Below are positions 8,374-16,449 of a stretch of 64,000 bases of DNA, one piece after another (within the stretch, counting starts at the first letter, position 1; each line of letters begins with the position of its first letter). This stretch comes from Natrinema amylolyticus_A (GTDB taxonomy: Archaea; Halobacteriota; Halobacteria; Halobacteriales; Natrialbaceae): the NCBI RefSeq assembly GCF_042678045.1, contig NZ_JBHUDI010000008.1, forward strand, positions 70,437-134,436, given 5' to 3'. The position numbers and the translations under genes are program-made. The notes beneath the pieces were generated by a model that did no database searches, was not told the DNA's origin, and was given only the letters and a program-made list of their open reading frames with translations.

Positions 8374-8870
8374 GTAAACTACCCCGACCTACTCGCTCCC
8401 TCCCACCTTGCGGCGGTCGGTCACTCCTTGAGGACGGGACTTTACCGCAACGACATTGTGCCCCGTGACCCCATGCGTGGACGCGGCCCGGCTTCCTTTT
8501 ACCATCCACGGAGTGGGCAACGGGCCGGAGTCGTTGCTGCGGCCCGCACTTACCGAACCCGTTTCGTGGATTGTCCCGCCGATTTAATTCCCGGTGTTCT
8601 CTCGCTCTACCCCAAAATGGGGACGGAGAGGCCAGTGGCGTCACGTTCGCGGTCGTCGTTCCCGAGTATAGGGTACGGTACTCCCGCACCACAGGAGCCA
8701 GTTTACTGGTGGCTCCTATCGCCCCCGACGTGTGCAAGGGCGACAGTAACACGGGGAACGTTGCCGAGTGTATTAATCTTGTACGAACGCGCTTCCTCTC
8801 CTCCCTACTCGCGTCTCCGACGCTCGTTGAGGAAGGAGTCTCCGCGCTACAGCGTGCTGAATAGTGTCGT
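8374..8870 (-). other. Non-coding stretch with hairpins, possible IS200/IS605 (TnpB) right-end remnant
   Basis: No convincing gene lies between 8374 and 9179. The first 500 bp contain several stems, for example GGAGCCA (8694-8700) pairing with TGGCTCC (8710-8716), and CCCC/GGGG pairs near 8611-8622. On the minus strand a broken frame reads SPVLKE followed by stops close to 8430, a tail motif I associate with haloarchaeal TnpB-type proteins. It could be a decayed transposon end or a structured RNA. The part from 8870 to 9179 shows nothing recognisable. Confidence 0.3.
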
Positions 8871-9179
8871 CCGACGGCGTTTTCGAGACATCGTGGTGGA
8901 ACTGCGTTCCGGCCGGTTCCGGGCGATCGGTGGAAAACGGTCGCACCCCATGTGGCGGCGCCGGCGATCTGCTTGTCGTCTTTGATTCGTGCAACCGACT
9001 TGAAACGGACATCGTCGGTCACACAGCGATCAGAAACTGCACGTTCACGAGAGGGCGCGAACATACGCTTTCGGGACGCGTTTTCGGCGTGCATTCGTGA
9101 CTGAAAGATCGTCTTGCTAGCGAGCCGGGATAGCCGATCCGCGACCGGCTGACGCGCCCGGTTCGAGTAGGCGACGGCG

Positions 9180-9947
9180 TTAGTCGTCAGCGACTGCCTT
9201 GCGGATCCGTGCTGCCAGCTCGTCATACCGTTCGGTATCCGGTCCTTTCTGAACATAGTCAGTAACGCCAGTCTCGATCGCCTGGCTCGCAACTGTTTCA
9301 CTCCCTTTCGCTGTGAACACAATGAAGGGAACGGTCGCGTCCTCTTCACGGACGGCTTTTAAAAAGTCGAGTCCGCTAATCGCCGGCATCTGATAGTCAC
9401 TCACGATACAATCGAACGGCGCTTCCTCGAGTCGGGTCACCGCTTCGAGGGGACTCGTCGCAGTGGTGACGGTCATATCGTCGTTCTCGCGTTCGATGTA
9501 GGCACCGATCGCTTCGGGGAGTCCCGGTTCGTCGTCGACGAGCAATACGTGAATCTCCGTACGCCCGTCGAGTTGCTGTGTTTCGCGCACGCTCTCGAGT
9601 TGGAGCTGGTGGCGAACTGCGAGGTCGAGCCACTCGCCGATCTGGCCGTGAACGTCCGTAGACTCGGCTATCTGCTGTTCCGGATCGTACGTTATGAGCC
9701 CGGCGTTGACGAGTGTGGGAAACTGACTGTGATGTAACGACGCGCGCAACTGTTCGCGATTGGGCACCTGAGACTCGTCTCCGCTGATCTCTGTGATTAC
9801 GTCAGTGAGTTCGTCGACTGTCGCCGCTCTGTGCTGGCGAAGGTGAAATAGCACGGTTCGCCGATTCGCGTTGGCGAGGACGTGAAACAACTCATCGCTC
9901 GAGAGATCGGCGTGATCACGTCTACGCGGAGTACTATTGGTTCCCAT
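9180..9947 (-). CDS. HTH (DUF7344-type) plus response-regulator receiver domain protein
   Basis: A 255-aa protein starting MGTNSTPRRRDHADLS (I prefer this ATG to an upstream in-frame one because it begins the domain cleanly). Residues about 15-110 form a haloarchaeal winged-helix of the DUF7344 type (SSDELFHVLANANRRTVLFHL). Residues about 130-250 form a CheY-like receiver: acidic pair DDE, phosphoacceptor Asp in CIVSDYQMP, Thr in IVFTAKG and Lys in YVQKG. DNA-binding domain first and receiver second is the reverse of the usual bacterial order. It lies about 800 bp upstream of the histidine kinase on the same strand and could be its partner. Confidence 0.85.
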   Translation of the reverse strand: MGTNSTPRRRDHADLSSDELFHVLANANRRTVLFHLRQHRAATVDELTDVITEISGDESQVPNREQLRASLHHSQFPTLVNAGLITYDPEQQIAESTDVHGQIGEWLDLAVRHQLQLESVRETQQLDGRTEIHVLLVDDEPGLPEAIGAYIERENDDMTVTTATSPLEAVTRLEEAPFDCIVSDYQMPAISGLDFLKAVREEDATVPFIVFTAKGSETVASQAIETGVTDYVQKGPDTERYDELAARIRKAVADD

Positions 9948-10130
9948 ATCTGGTAGAGATGACCACACAATCATAAGCATTATTTACAATTCTAAGATAT
10001 TACAAAAATGGCCGATAGTCCGGCTATGTGGACGCCCTCTGAAGATAGCAGGTTCCCGTATCGGGGAGTACGAACGCCGGTATCGGTTTCGTTATACGGC
10101 TGGCGGGAAAACGGAAACGGCTAGCTGGCT

Positions 10131-11531
10131 CTACGTGGTCGGCTTGATATTCTGGTTCAGGCTGAAGAGGTTCGTCGGGTCATACTCATTTTTCAACGCG
10201 CTCAAGCGTTCGTACGTCGCCCCGAACGTGGTTTCCATGGTTTCATCGTTGTCCTCCAAGAAGCCCGGGAAGTTCAGGTAGACTGAACCGTCGGAGAACT
10301 GCCGCATGTCGTCCAGACAGTCCCGGACCCACTCCACGTTGGCACTGTCCATCTGGGGGTCCTCCCAGTTCGCCTCGACACCGAGGAGGTACGGTGCGTG
10401 CCGGCCGGCGAACGCACTCTCTTCGACGCCGATGTCGGTAATTGCGCCGCCTATCTGCCAGATATCGACCGTCGAGAGCGGTGATGGAGCCGCGTCGGCC
10501 CAGTACGTGATCCGATCGATTGCCGACTCGGTGATTCCATCCAGATACAGTGATTTCCAGTAGTAACGCATTCCGTCAGGGTAGTCTTCGTCGAGGATCC
10601 GCTGGAAGTCGGCATAGGGCATCACCCCGCTGAAGTCCGCGAGCGGATCGGCGAGTCCTCGTAACGGCGCCAGCTCCCCTGTGCCGACCTCGACGCCCCC
10701 GGAGTGACACCCCATGATGGCGAACTTCGGCTCGTAGAGAACGTCGGCGCCGAACAGTTCTTCATCGGGAAGTTCACCAGCGAAGACGAGAGTGCTAACC
10801 TCGCGGGAAGCGGAATCGACGTACTCACGGTAAGCCGACAGGACGTCCGCCAAGTCGTCGCCGTGGTAGAACACCAGACAGGTTGCAACGTCCGGCCCGA
10901 CCGGGTGGAGATCGAACTCGAAGCCGGTCACCACACCGAAGTTGCCGCCGCCACCGCGAAGTCCCCAGAAGAGCTCCTCGTTTTCCTCCTCGCTGGCGGT
11001 CAGAAACTCGCCGTCAGCTGTGACGAGATCTACGGAAACGAGGTTGTCACTTGTCAAGCCGTATTTACACCGAAGATGCCCGATACCGCCGCCGAGCGTG
11101 AGTCCGGCGACGCCCGTGTCCGAGACGACACCGCCGGGCGTCGCCAGGCCGAACGACTGGGTTTCGTGATCGACGTCGGCCCACGTGGCACCACCCTGGA
11201 CCCACGCCCGCTGTGCGTCAGGATCGACCCACACGCCCCGCATCTCCGAGAGGTCGATCACGAGGCCATCGTCACAGACGGCAGTCCCGGCGACGTTGTG
11301 GCCACCGCCCCGAACAGCCACGGGAAGGTCGGTCTCGCGGGCGAATTCGACAGCCTGGATGACGTCCGCCGCGCCTCGACACCGCGCAATCAGCTCTGGA
11401 TACTTGTCGATCATCCCGTTCCAGACTGCGCGGGCGTCGTCGTAGTCGGCGTCGTCGGGCCGAATGAGGTCGCCGTGCAGCGTTGCTTCGAACTGTTCGA
11501 TCTGTTTGTCTTCGATCGTCGGTTGTGCCAT
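10131..11531 (-). CDS. FAD-binding oxidase of the berberine-bridge/BBE type
   Basis: A flavoenzyme of 466 aa from MAQPTIEDKQIEQF; an in-frame ATG 13 codons upstream (11570) is possible. The FAD_binding_4 (PCMH) domain spans about residues 25-200, with the signature VAVRGGGHNVAGTAVCDDG, whose His is the usual site of 8-alpha-histidyl FAD attachment. The C-terminal BBE segment is recognisable at YLNFPGF and LSALKNEYDPTNLF. Such enzymes oxidise sugars, alcohols or alkaloid-like substrates with oxygen as acceptor; the substrate here cannot be told from sequence. The next upstream gene on the same strand is the AhpD-like protein. Confidence 0.88.
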   Translation of the reverse strand: MAQPTIEDKQIEQFEATLHGDLIRPDDADYDDARAVWNGMIDKYPELIARCRGAADVIQAVEFARETDLPVAVRGGGHNVAGTAVCDDGLVIDLSEMRGVWVDPDAQRAWVQGGATWADVDHETQSFGLATPGGVVSDTGVAGLTLGGGIGHLRCKYGLTSDNLVSVDLVTADGEFLTASEEENEELFWGLRGGGGNFGVVTGFEFDLHPVGPDVATCLVFYHGDDLADVLSAYREYVDSASREVSTLVFAGELPDEELFGADVLYEPKFAIMGCHSGGVEVGTGELAPLRGLADPLADFSGVMPYADFQRILDEDYPDGMRYYWKSLYLDGITESAIDRITYWADAAPSPLSTVDIWQIGGAITDIGVEESAFAGRHAPYLLGVEANWEDPQMDSANVEWVRDCLDDMRQFSDGSVYLNFPGFLEDNDETMETTFGATYERLSALKNEYDPTNLFSLNQNIKPTT

Positions 11532-11801
11532 ATCTGCTCTGTCGGTTGCGTGGCTGTTAGCCTCATTCACGGAGAGACGTTCGACGGAATACGCACTGTT
11601 TCAGGATGTGAGAGGACTCTCATCTCGCGCACAAGATGGGTGTCTATTGAATTCCCAGTACTCAGCATAGGGATGTAGGTGGCGACGGTGATTTTGACCC
11701 CCTCTCTCCTTCGCTTCGTAGCAAGACCGCGTGGAGAAATAGGAGTTGTATCCAGCAGAACAAAATCGGCACGAGAGTGTAATTGCTTCGTGCCGGTTGG
11801 T

Positions 11802-12203
11802 TTAGTCGTCCGCGGCGGCCTCCTCTTGTTCGCTGACGTACTCAACGATCTCGTCTGTCTCGGCGACGAACTCGTCATGGTCGTACTCGTTCCCGTGCAA
11901 GATTGTTGAGAAATACTGCGTATTGCTGGCAACGGTGATCGTTTCTTCGATTTCTTCCTCCGTCACGTCGGTCAACCGTGCTTCCTCTTTGTGGAAGTAG
12001 GTGCAGTAGGGACACTTCGTCACGGCCGCTGCACTAAGCCCGACGAGCGCTTTCTCCCGTGCGGACAGTTCGGTCTCCCCGAGGACGAGGTCTCGAAAGA
12101 GGCCCCAGCTGTGGTCGCTTGCTGGCTCTGCAAGAGGCTCCATGAAGCCTGGTACCTGTCCGAGCGCTTCTTCCATCTCCTGTATTGTTCGTTCTGATGC
12201 CAT
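11802..12203 (-). CDS. Carboxymuconolactone decarboxylase/AhpD-like protein
   Basis: A 133-aa protein from MASERTIQEMEEALGQVPGF. The CMD/AhpD core carries the redox motif CPYC followed by a His (CPYCTYFH), the signature of AhpD-type thiol-disulphide peroxidase partners. The segment SAREKALVGLSAAAVTKCPYC is characteristic. It probably takes part in peroxide or thiol metabolism. The FAD oxidase gene lies downstream on the same strand and could supply peroxide, while the FilR1-type regulator is divergent upstream, suggesting control from the shared 12204-12459 promoter region. Confidence 0.85.
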   Translation of the reverse strand: MASERTIQEMEEALGQVPGFMEPLAEPASDHSWGLFRDLVLGETELSAREKALVGLSAAAVTKCPYCTYFHKEEARLTDVTEEEIEETITVASNTQYFSTILHGNEYDHDEFVAETDEIVEYVSEQEEAAADD

Positions 12204-12459
12204 TTTGGAACACCCCCGCGAAGTAATTATATGACTGAGAGGAATCAAATAGCTACCTCATGAAATTCTCGCACTGTCTGCCGTCAACGCAGCCGCTGAA
12301 GATCAGTCCGTATATCCAAGCGGAAACTCCCGATCACATCGGTTGAATGCAGCCCTTTATTGCTATTATTTCCTAATTGAAGGGTTCTAACTAACGGGTT
12401 TCGACATCAGCAGGACAGACTTTTCACCCGTGGCACTCTCTGCCAAACTAGTGGGTCCT

Positions 12460-13365
12460 ATGGAGTTCCACGAACGATCACTCGATGACGGACATCCGCC
12501 ACCTGGGTCACCGATCCTAGAGGCCATCCTGGAAAATGCGCGGAACCAACAGTATCTCGGCGAACGACTTGATGCAGCAGGCGAGCGTGTTGACACTGAC
12601 CTGCTGGGGGACATCGTGCGACATGGACCCGTCTTGGAAGCGCTCCGCACGGAGTCGCTCGATCGTCGCGAGATCGAAGAGCACTTAGACGTCTCGCGGG
12701 CGACGAGTCACCGCTTCACGCAGTGGCTCGATGAACAGGGCTTCGTCGAAAAAATCGACGGCCGGTTCCAGTTGACCGGGGCCGGTGAGGCCGTTGCCGA
12801 CGAGGTCCTCCGGTTCGAGGCGAACGTGCGTACTGTCCGCCGATTGTCACCGCTGTTGGACGTCATCTGTAAGGACCACCAGGAGTTCGTTCTCGAACCG
12901 TTTGTGGACGCGACGGTCACGCTCGCTGAACCGGACGATCCCTACCAGCCGGTCGAACGGTTTCTCTCGTTACTCAGCGACTCCGAGACCTTCCGGGGGT
13001 TCAACACGACGCACATGGCACCGCTCGTGCTGGGTGAGTTCCACCACCAGATCTTCGAAGAGACCGACACCGAAATCGTCTATCTGCCCACTATCGTCGA
13101 AAAACTGTTCGAGACGTACCCGGAGCGCGCCCGAGAGGCGATCGATCGCGGGCACCTGACCCTCCGGACACGTGATGAGCTCCCGTATGGTCTGGCTATT
13201 TTCGATGACCGCGTCGGAATCGGCGGCTACGACGAGTCCACTGGACTCATGCAGGTGTTCGTCGATACGGATGCACCGATCGCGTGTGAGTGGGCCGACC
13301 GAATCTACGCGTCGGTTAGAGCAGATTCTGCACCACTCGACAAGCAAACAGAGCTAATCGGGTGA
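12460..13365 (+). CDS. Winged-helix regulator of the FilR1/HVO_A0114-like family
   Basis: A 301-aa protein starting MEFHERSLDDGHPP. An N-terminal winged helix (about residues 55-110) includes the recognition segment DVSRATSHRFTQWLDEQGFV. The long C-terminal part (about 125-300, with FVDATVTLAEPDDPY and DELPYGLAIFDDRVGIGGYD) matches the archaeal FilR1 middle domain, a ligand-sensing module of many haloarchaeal and methanogen regulators. It diverges from the AhpD-like gene and may control it and the FAD oxidase. The ligand is unknown. Confidence 0.85.
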   Translation: MEFHERSLDDGHPPPGSPILEAILENARNQQYLGERLDAAGERVDTDLLGDIVRHGPVLEALRTESLDRREIEEHLDVSRATSHRFTQWLDEQGFVEKIDGRFQLTGAGEAVADEVLRFEANVRTVRRLSPLLDVICKDHQEFVLEPFVDATVTLAEPDDPYQPVERFLSLLSDSETFRGFNTTHMAPLVLGEFHHQIFEETDTEIVYLPTIVEKLFETYPERAREAIDRGHLTLRTRDELPYGLAIFDDRVGIGGYDESTGLMQVFVDTDAPIACEWADRIYASVRADSAPLDKQTELIG

Positions 13366-13720
13366 TATCAGTACCTTCGTATTTTCCGGAAGTTTGCACC
13401 CGTCGGGGTATATGGGGTGACCCTGCCGTTCGGCGTCACCATCCCGGACTTCAGGGTACCGCTCGAAAATCGCGCTGCGGTTTTTGAACGTAGGCAAAAT
13501 GCAGGCGACGGAGGCACACCCGGAGATGTGCGCTTGAATCGCGGGCCGCTGAACGTAAGCGGGGAATACGTGCCTTCTGCCTCTGCATAGAACAGGGTGT
13601 GTGAACAGTTTCAGTTGTTACTATCGGTTCGATCGGAGGACCGACCCGCCGCAGTCGGGCGATTACATCTCCGAAAAGATGGGCGCTGTCTGAACCGAAC
13701 CGGTCCGCACTGCCACGACT
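13366..13720. other. Intergenic region with a fragment of a dispersed repeat
   Basis: No gene is supported. At 13596-13627 the stretch ending TTTCAGTTGTTACTATCG resembles the end of the repeat found intact at 15806-15860 and 46796-46843, so it is probably a decayed copy. A perfect-looking GGGTGAC/GTCACC pair near 13424-13452 could form a stem downstream of the convergent regulator gene. Confidence 0.35.
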
Positions 13721-13807
13721 CTCATACGGTCTGCTGCCACGAGTTGCCGGCGCGTCCGCAGGACGGCGTGCGGCCGCACCGGTACTGACCGACAGGAGTC
13801 CATATCA
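13721..13807. repeat. 87-bp dispersed repeat, copy A
   Basis: This stretch is a near-copy (about 77 percent by eye, same 87-bp length) of 30531-30617. Both begin CTCATACGGTCTGCTG and end in ACAGGA-TC-ATATCA/GTATCA. The ends are imperfect inverted repeats (ATACGG...CCNTAT), which suggests a miniature mobile element or a structured RNA. Copy A runs up against the stop codon of the CHRD-NosL gene (13805). Confidence 0.6.
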
Positions 13808-14884
13808 GGCGGACTCGTTTTGATCGAGTAACTGCCCCCGGTACAGCTCGGCGATGTCTCGGTCGAACTCATCGATGGAGACGACGTCACTGTCGTCGAG
13901 ATCGTCGTACTGCTCGACGTACGTCGTCGCGTCCGTCTCGTCGCCGAACGGCAACGGGTTTAGCCGCATCGGATCCTCGACCCGGTCGGAATCGGTCTCG
14001 AGCACGAACCTCGCCTGGAACGCGTCGATCAGTTCACGGGTCTCGAAATCGTTCACCCACGCCCCCGTGATCGACGCATCGGTCGCGGCGAACTGCTCGG
14101 GGACGACGTAATACGTGGCCAGACAGCCGGGCGTGCAGAAGTACGCGCGCTCGCTGTCCTCGTGGACGAGTTGTGCGTTCCAGTCGGGGTACTCCGCAGG
14201 AACCATGTTACAGACCGCACAGTTCGCATCCGATGGCACGTCGGTCGGCTCGACCGCATCGTCCGCGTCCGATCCCCCGTCGTGCAGTGCAGCGGCGACG
14301 TCCTCGGTCCGGACGAGCTGGCCCCTGATCTCGCCTGCAGGGTGCGTTTCGGTGTGAACGTTCACGTACGTGTTTTCGTTCCTGATCTCGTCGACGAGAG
14401 CCTCGAGGCTCTCTCCCTCGAGGTCGCCGGTGAGATGCTCTTCGGTGATCGTTCCGGTCGCGAGGATGCCGTCGAACCGTCCGTCCTGCAGTTCGGGCTC
14501 GTCGGCGTCGGGACCGGGATAGAGCCACACCACGACGGGGCCCTCCTCGCCGGACGAGCCGAGGTGGATGTGTGCCTGGTTAGTGTCTTCGATGGCAGTA
14601 ACCAATAACGCGTACTCGAGTTCACTCCCATCTTCGCTTAGACTGACCACTGCACCGCCAGTCGCTGTTGTCTCGACCGGCTCGAGCTGTTGATCGCCGG
14701 TCAATGCACCCACGAAAAGCCCGCTCGAGTCTTCTGAGTCGTCTTCGGCGGGAGAAGACGATTGTGCGGCCCCGGTCGCCCCGAGTCCGGTTCCAAGCGC
14801 CGTCGCTGTGCCGAGAGCCATGAGTGTGCGCCTGTGGATGCCGAGAGCGTTTCGCGCCGTTGATCGTGAGTCATCGTCGGTCAT
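13805..14884 (-). CDS. Secreted CHRD-NosL fusion protein (Tat signal)
   Basis: A 359-aa exported protein from MTDDDSRSTARNALG. RRTLMALGTATALG is a Tat signal (about residues 18-45). A CHRD domain follows (about 60-195; landmarks NQAHIHLG and THPAGEIRGQLV). After a charged linker, a NosL domain (about 215-340) has the Cu(I)-binding-type motif CAVCNMVPAEYP and AYFCTPGCLATYY. NosL is a copper chaperone for nitrous-oxide reductase, while CHRD domains are extracellular beta modules. The fusion suggests a surface protein that handles copper or acts in repair or delivery of an exported metalloenzyme. I start at 14884; an upstream ATG at 14953 adds a segment before the Tat signal. Confidence 0.85.
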   Translation of the reverse strand: MTDDDSRSTARNALGIHRRTLMALGTATALGTGLGATGAAQSSSPAEDDSEDSSGLFVGALTGDQQLEPVETTATGGAVVSLSEDGSELEYALLVTAIEDTNQAHIHLGSSGEEGPVVVWLYPGPDADEPELQDGRFDGILATGTITEEHLTGDLEGESLEALVDEIRNENTYVNVHTETHPAGEIRGQLVRTEDVAAALHDGGSDADDAVEPTDVPSDANCAVCNMVPAEYPDWNAQLVHEDSERAYFCTPGCLATYYVVPEQFAATDASITGAWVNDFETRELIDAFQARFVLETDSDRVEDPMRLNPLPFGDETDATTYVEQYDDLDDSDVVSIDEFDRDIAELYRGQLLDQNESA

Positions 14885-15013
14885 ACCACCTTCCACACGA
14901 GTATCGACGGTAAAGTCAGCACTTGCAATGCCATCGCGAGTTAATCCGCGCACGTGTATCGTGTGGCGGTTGCTGATAAATAATTGAATAGCAACCGACC
15001 TGAAGTCATCACG

Positions 15014-15112
15014 ATGGCCGATCCGGTCGGCGACCGGATCGAGTCGGCACTCGACTCGATGGTTCCCATCGTTGAGTGGGTATCCAGCAGAGAAACATAC
15101 TCAGTTACATGA
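15014..15112 (+). CDS. Possible micro-ORF or gene fragment upstream of the PadR gene
   Basis: A 32-codon frame from ATG at 15014 to TGA at 15110-15112 has haloarchaeal codon bias (MADPVGDRIESALDSMVP...) and resembles the start of a real protein, ending where the AT-rich PadR promoter begins. It may be a truncated gene. No family can be named, and it could be chance. Confidence 0.2.
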   Translation: MADPVGDRIESALDSMVPIVEWVSSRETYSVT

Positions 15113-15169
15113 CCTTACAGCGGTGTATCTCTTGGATAACAAATATCGAATCAACTGAACACCTGTGAC

Positions 15170-15454
15170 ATGGATGACCTCACGGGGTTTCAACGCGACC
15201 TGCTGTATGTGATCGCCGGGTTCGATCGCCCATCCGGACAGGACGTCAAGGAAGAGATCGAGGGCTACTACAGCAGCGAGATCAACCACGGTCGATTGTA
15301 TCCGAATCTCGACACCATCGTCAACAAAGGCCTCGTCGAAAAAGGGGAACTCGACAGACGAACGAACTATTATACGATTACAGCGGACGGCGAGCAAGCG
15401 ATTGTGGAACGACAGGAGTGGAAATCACAGTACATCGACTATAGTAGCTACTGA
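15170..15454 (+). CDS. PadR-type winged-helix regulator
   Basis: A 94-aa protein starting MDDLTGFQRDLLYVIAG. The PadR core is clear: GRLYPNLDTIVNKGLVEKG (helix 3 and wing region) and RRTNYYTITADG. It is a one-domain version without the long C-terminal dimerisation helices of bacterial PadR. It is closely similar to the protein encoded at 38305-38580, so the window carries two paralogues. The AT-rich sequence just upstream (15105-15169) is the likely promoter and autoregulatory site. Confidence 0.85.
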   Translation: MDDLTGFQRDLLYVIAGFDRPSGQDVKEEIEGYYSSEINHGRLYPNLDTIVNKGLVEKGELDRRTNYYTITADGEQAIVERQEWKSQYIDYSSY

Positions 15455-15481
15455 ACGTCGTTGCATGGCTAAAACCCGCTC

Positions 15482-15620
15482 GGATGGGCCTGGGGTGATA
15501 GCCGCCGAGCGGAGCCAGGGCAGGAACAGAGACGAATAGTTGATTGGATCTGCCTATGTCGCGCATGTGGGGTACGCGACAGCGGATATGTTCGGCGTTG
15601 GTATTATCAACTTCATTCCG
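15482..15620 (+). repeat. Dispersed repeat C, copy 1
   Basis: Sequence from about 15485 (GGGCCTGGGGTGATAGCC) through ATTGGATCTGCCTATGTCGC (15543-15562) to GTATTATCAAC (15601-15611) is alignable with the reverse strand of 42110-42239. The best-conserved core is ATTGGATCTGCC-ATGTCGCG. Neither copy lies in a convincing gene. The remainder of 15455-15800 shows no supported gene. Confidence 0.5.
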
Positions 15621-15805
15621 ATTCTCACTCACTCGGAACCGTCCCGGAGACACACCTGCCTCGAAGACGGAACTGATCTGTTCGCGGACCCTGGGATGAC
15701 AGTCTCGGTGTGCCGGCCTCTGCACGCTGTACGACGATCGTTTCGGAGAGTTCACTGTTCGGCGTCGTCCCGCTAGAACGGGTCGACTCGAGTCAGGAAC
15801 GATAC

Positions 15806-15860
15806 TAACAACTGAAACGATTTACACACTGATCGCACAGCGGTCGTGCGATCAGGTGTG
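15806..15860 (+). repeat. Dispersed repeat with hairpin, copy R1
   Basis: TAACAACTGAAACGATTTAC begins a stretch that ends in the perfect stem GATCGCAC (15831-15838), loop AGCGGTC, GTGCGATC (15846-15853). The same left arm and stem occur in reverse orientation at 46796-46843, directly abutting an insertion sequence. The shape fits a small mobile element end or a conserved structured RNA. Confidence 0.55.
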
Positions 15861-16010
15861 CACTGACTGTCAGTGGCACGAACGTCTCACAGAGATTCGG
15901 TACAACGAGTTGTGACGGCGGCCCGGGTTTGCTCGTTCACCGAGATCCGTTCAGGATCACTCACTGCGAAGTTGCGATAGATTCAACAAATCCCTTGCCA
16001 TACGATAGCA

Positions 16011-16028
16011 TGGCTGCCAGGGCAGCCA
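16011..16028. promoter_or_regulatory. 18-bp perfect palindrome of unknown role
   Basis: TGGCTGCC, a 2-bp AG centre and GGCAGCCA form a perfect inverted repeat 195 bp upstream of the zinc-ribbon gene at 16223. The spacer is too short for a good RNA hairpin, so a dimeric DNA-binding protein is the more natural reader. The surrounding 15861-16222 shows no gene. Confidence 0.3.
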
Positions 16029-16222
16029 ACGAGGACAGTCGTTTGCCGCAACTCGAGGGTGAGGCTGGTGTCCCTCCCAACACTACTCGCCCTCTCCTGT
16101 GACTCTCGTTACTCGCCGTAGCGTCAGGTAGCAGACTCGGGACGAGCGGTCATCACCTCGAGCCAGTGACGAACGTGTCGTCTAACACAGCTATTTGATC
16201 GTTGGCTGTCAATCGATGACCG

Positions 16223-16378
16223 ATGCAGCCAGGGATCGGCATGGAGTGTCAGTCTTCGGACGGCGAGAGCAGTGACGACGATAGCTGCGACAACTGTGGG
16301 GCCACACTAGAATGGACGCTCGACCCTGATGGTGTCCAACGCTTGGAATGCCCAGCCTGCGGTTCCCGATCAACCTGA
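16223..16378 (+). CDS. 51-aa zinc-ribbon protein
   Basis: A short gene from ATG at 16223 to TGA at 16376-16378; an alternative ATG lies at 16241. The product has an acidic N-terminal half (SSDGESSDDD) and a compact zinc ribbon built from two knuckles, CDNC and CPAC, 20 residues apart (SCDNCGATLEWTL ... LECPACGSRS). Small one-domain zinc ribbons of this type are common in haloarchaea and often modulate other proteins or nucleic acids. It lies convergently to mftF, whose end is 71 bp away. Confidence 0.7.
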   Translation: MQPGIGMECQSSDGESSDDDSCDNCGATLEWTLDPDGVQRLECPACGSRST

Positions 16379-16449
16379 GGCGAACCACGCGCGTACTGCC
16401 GGTTGTCCGTCGGTTCCGAGGCAACTGCGCGCGACTCGCTGTCACGAGG

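Noticed and set aside
8366..9349. Long minus-strand frame of 327 codons
   Set aside because: It runs through the start of the receiver-protein gene and the hairpin-rich stretch; its Arg/Ser/Thr-rich composition is that of an out-of-frame translation in GC-rich DNA.
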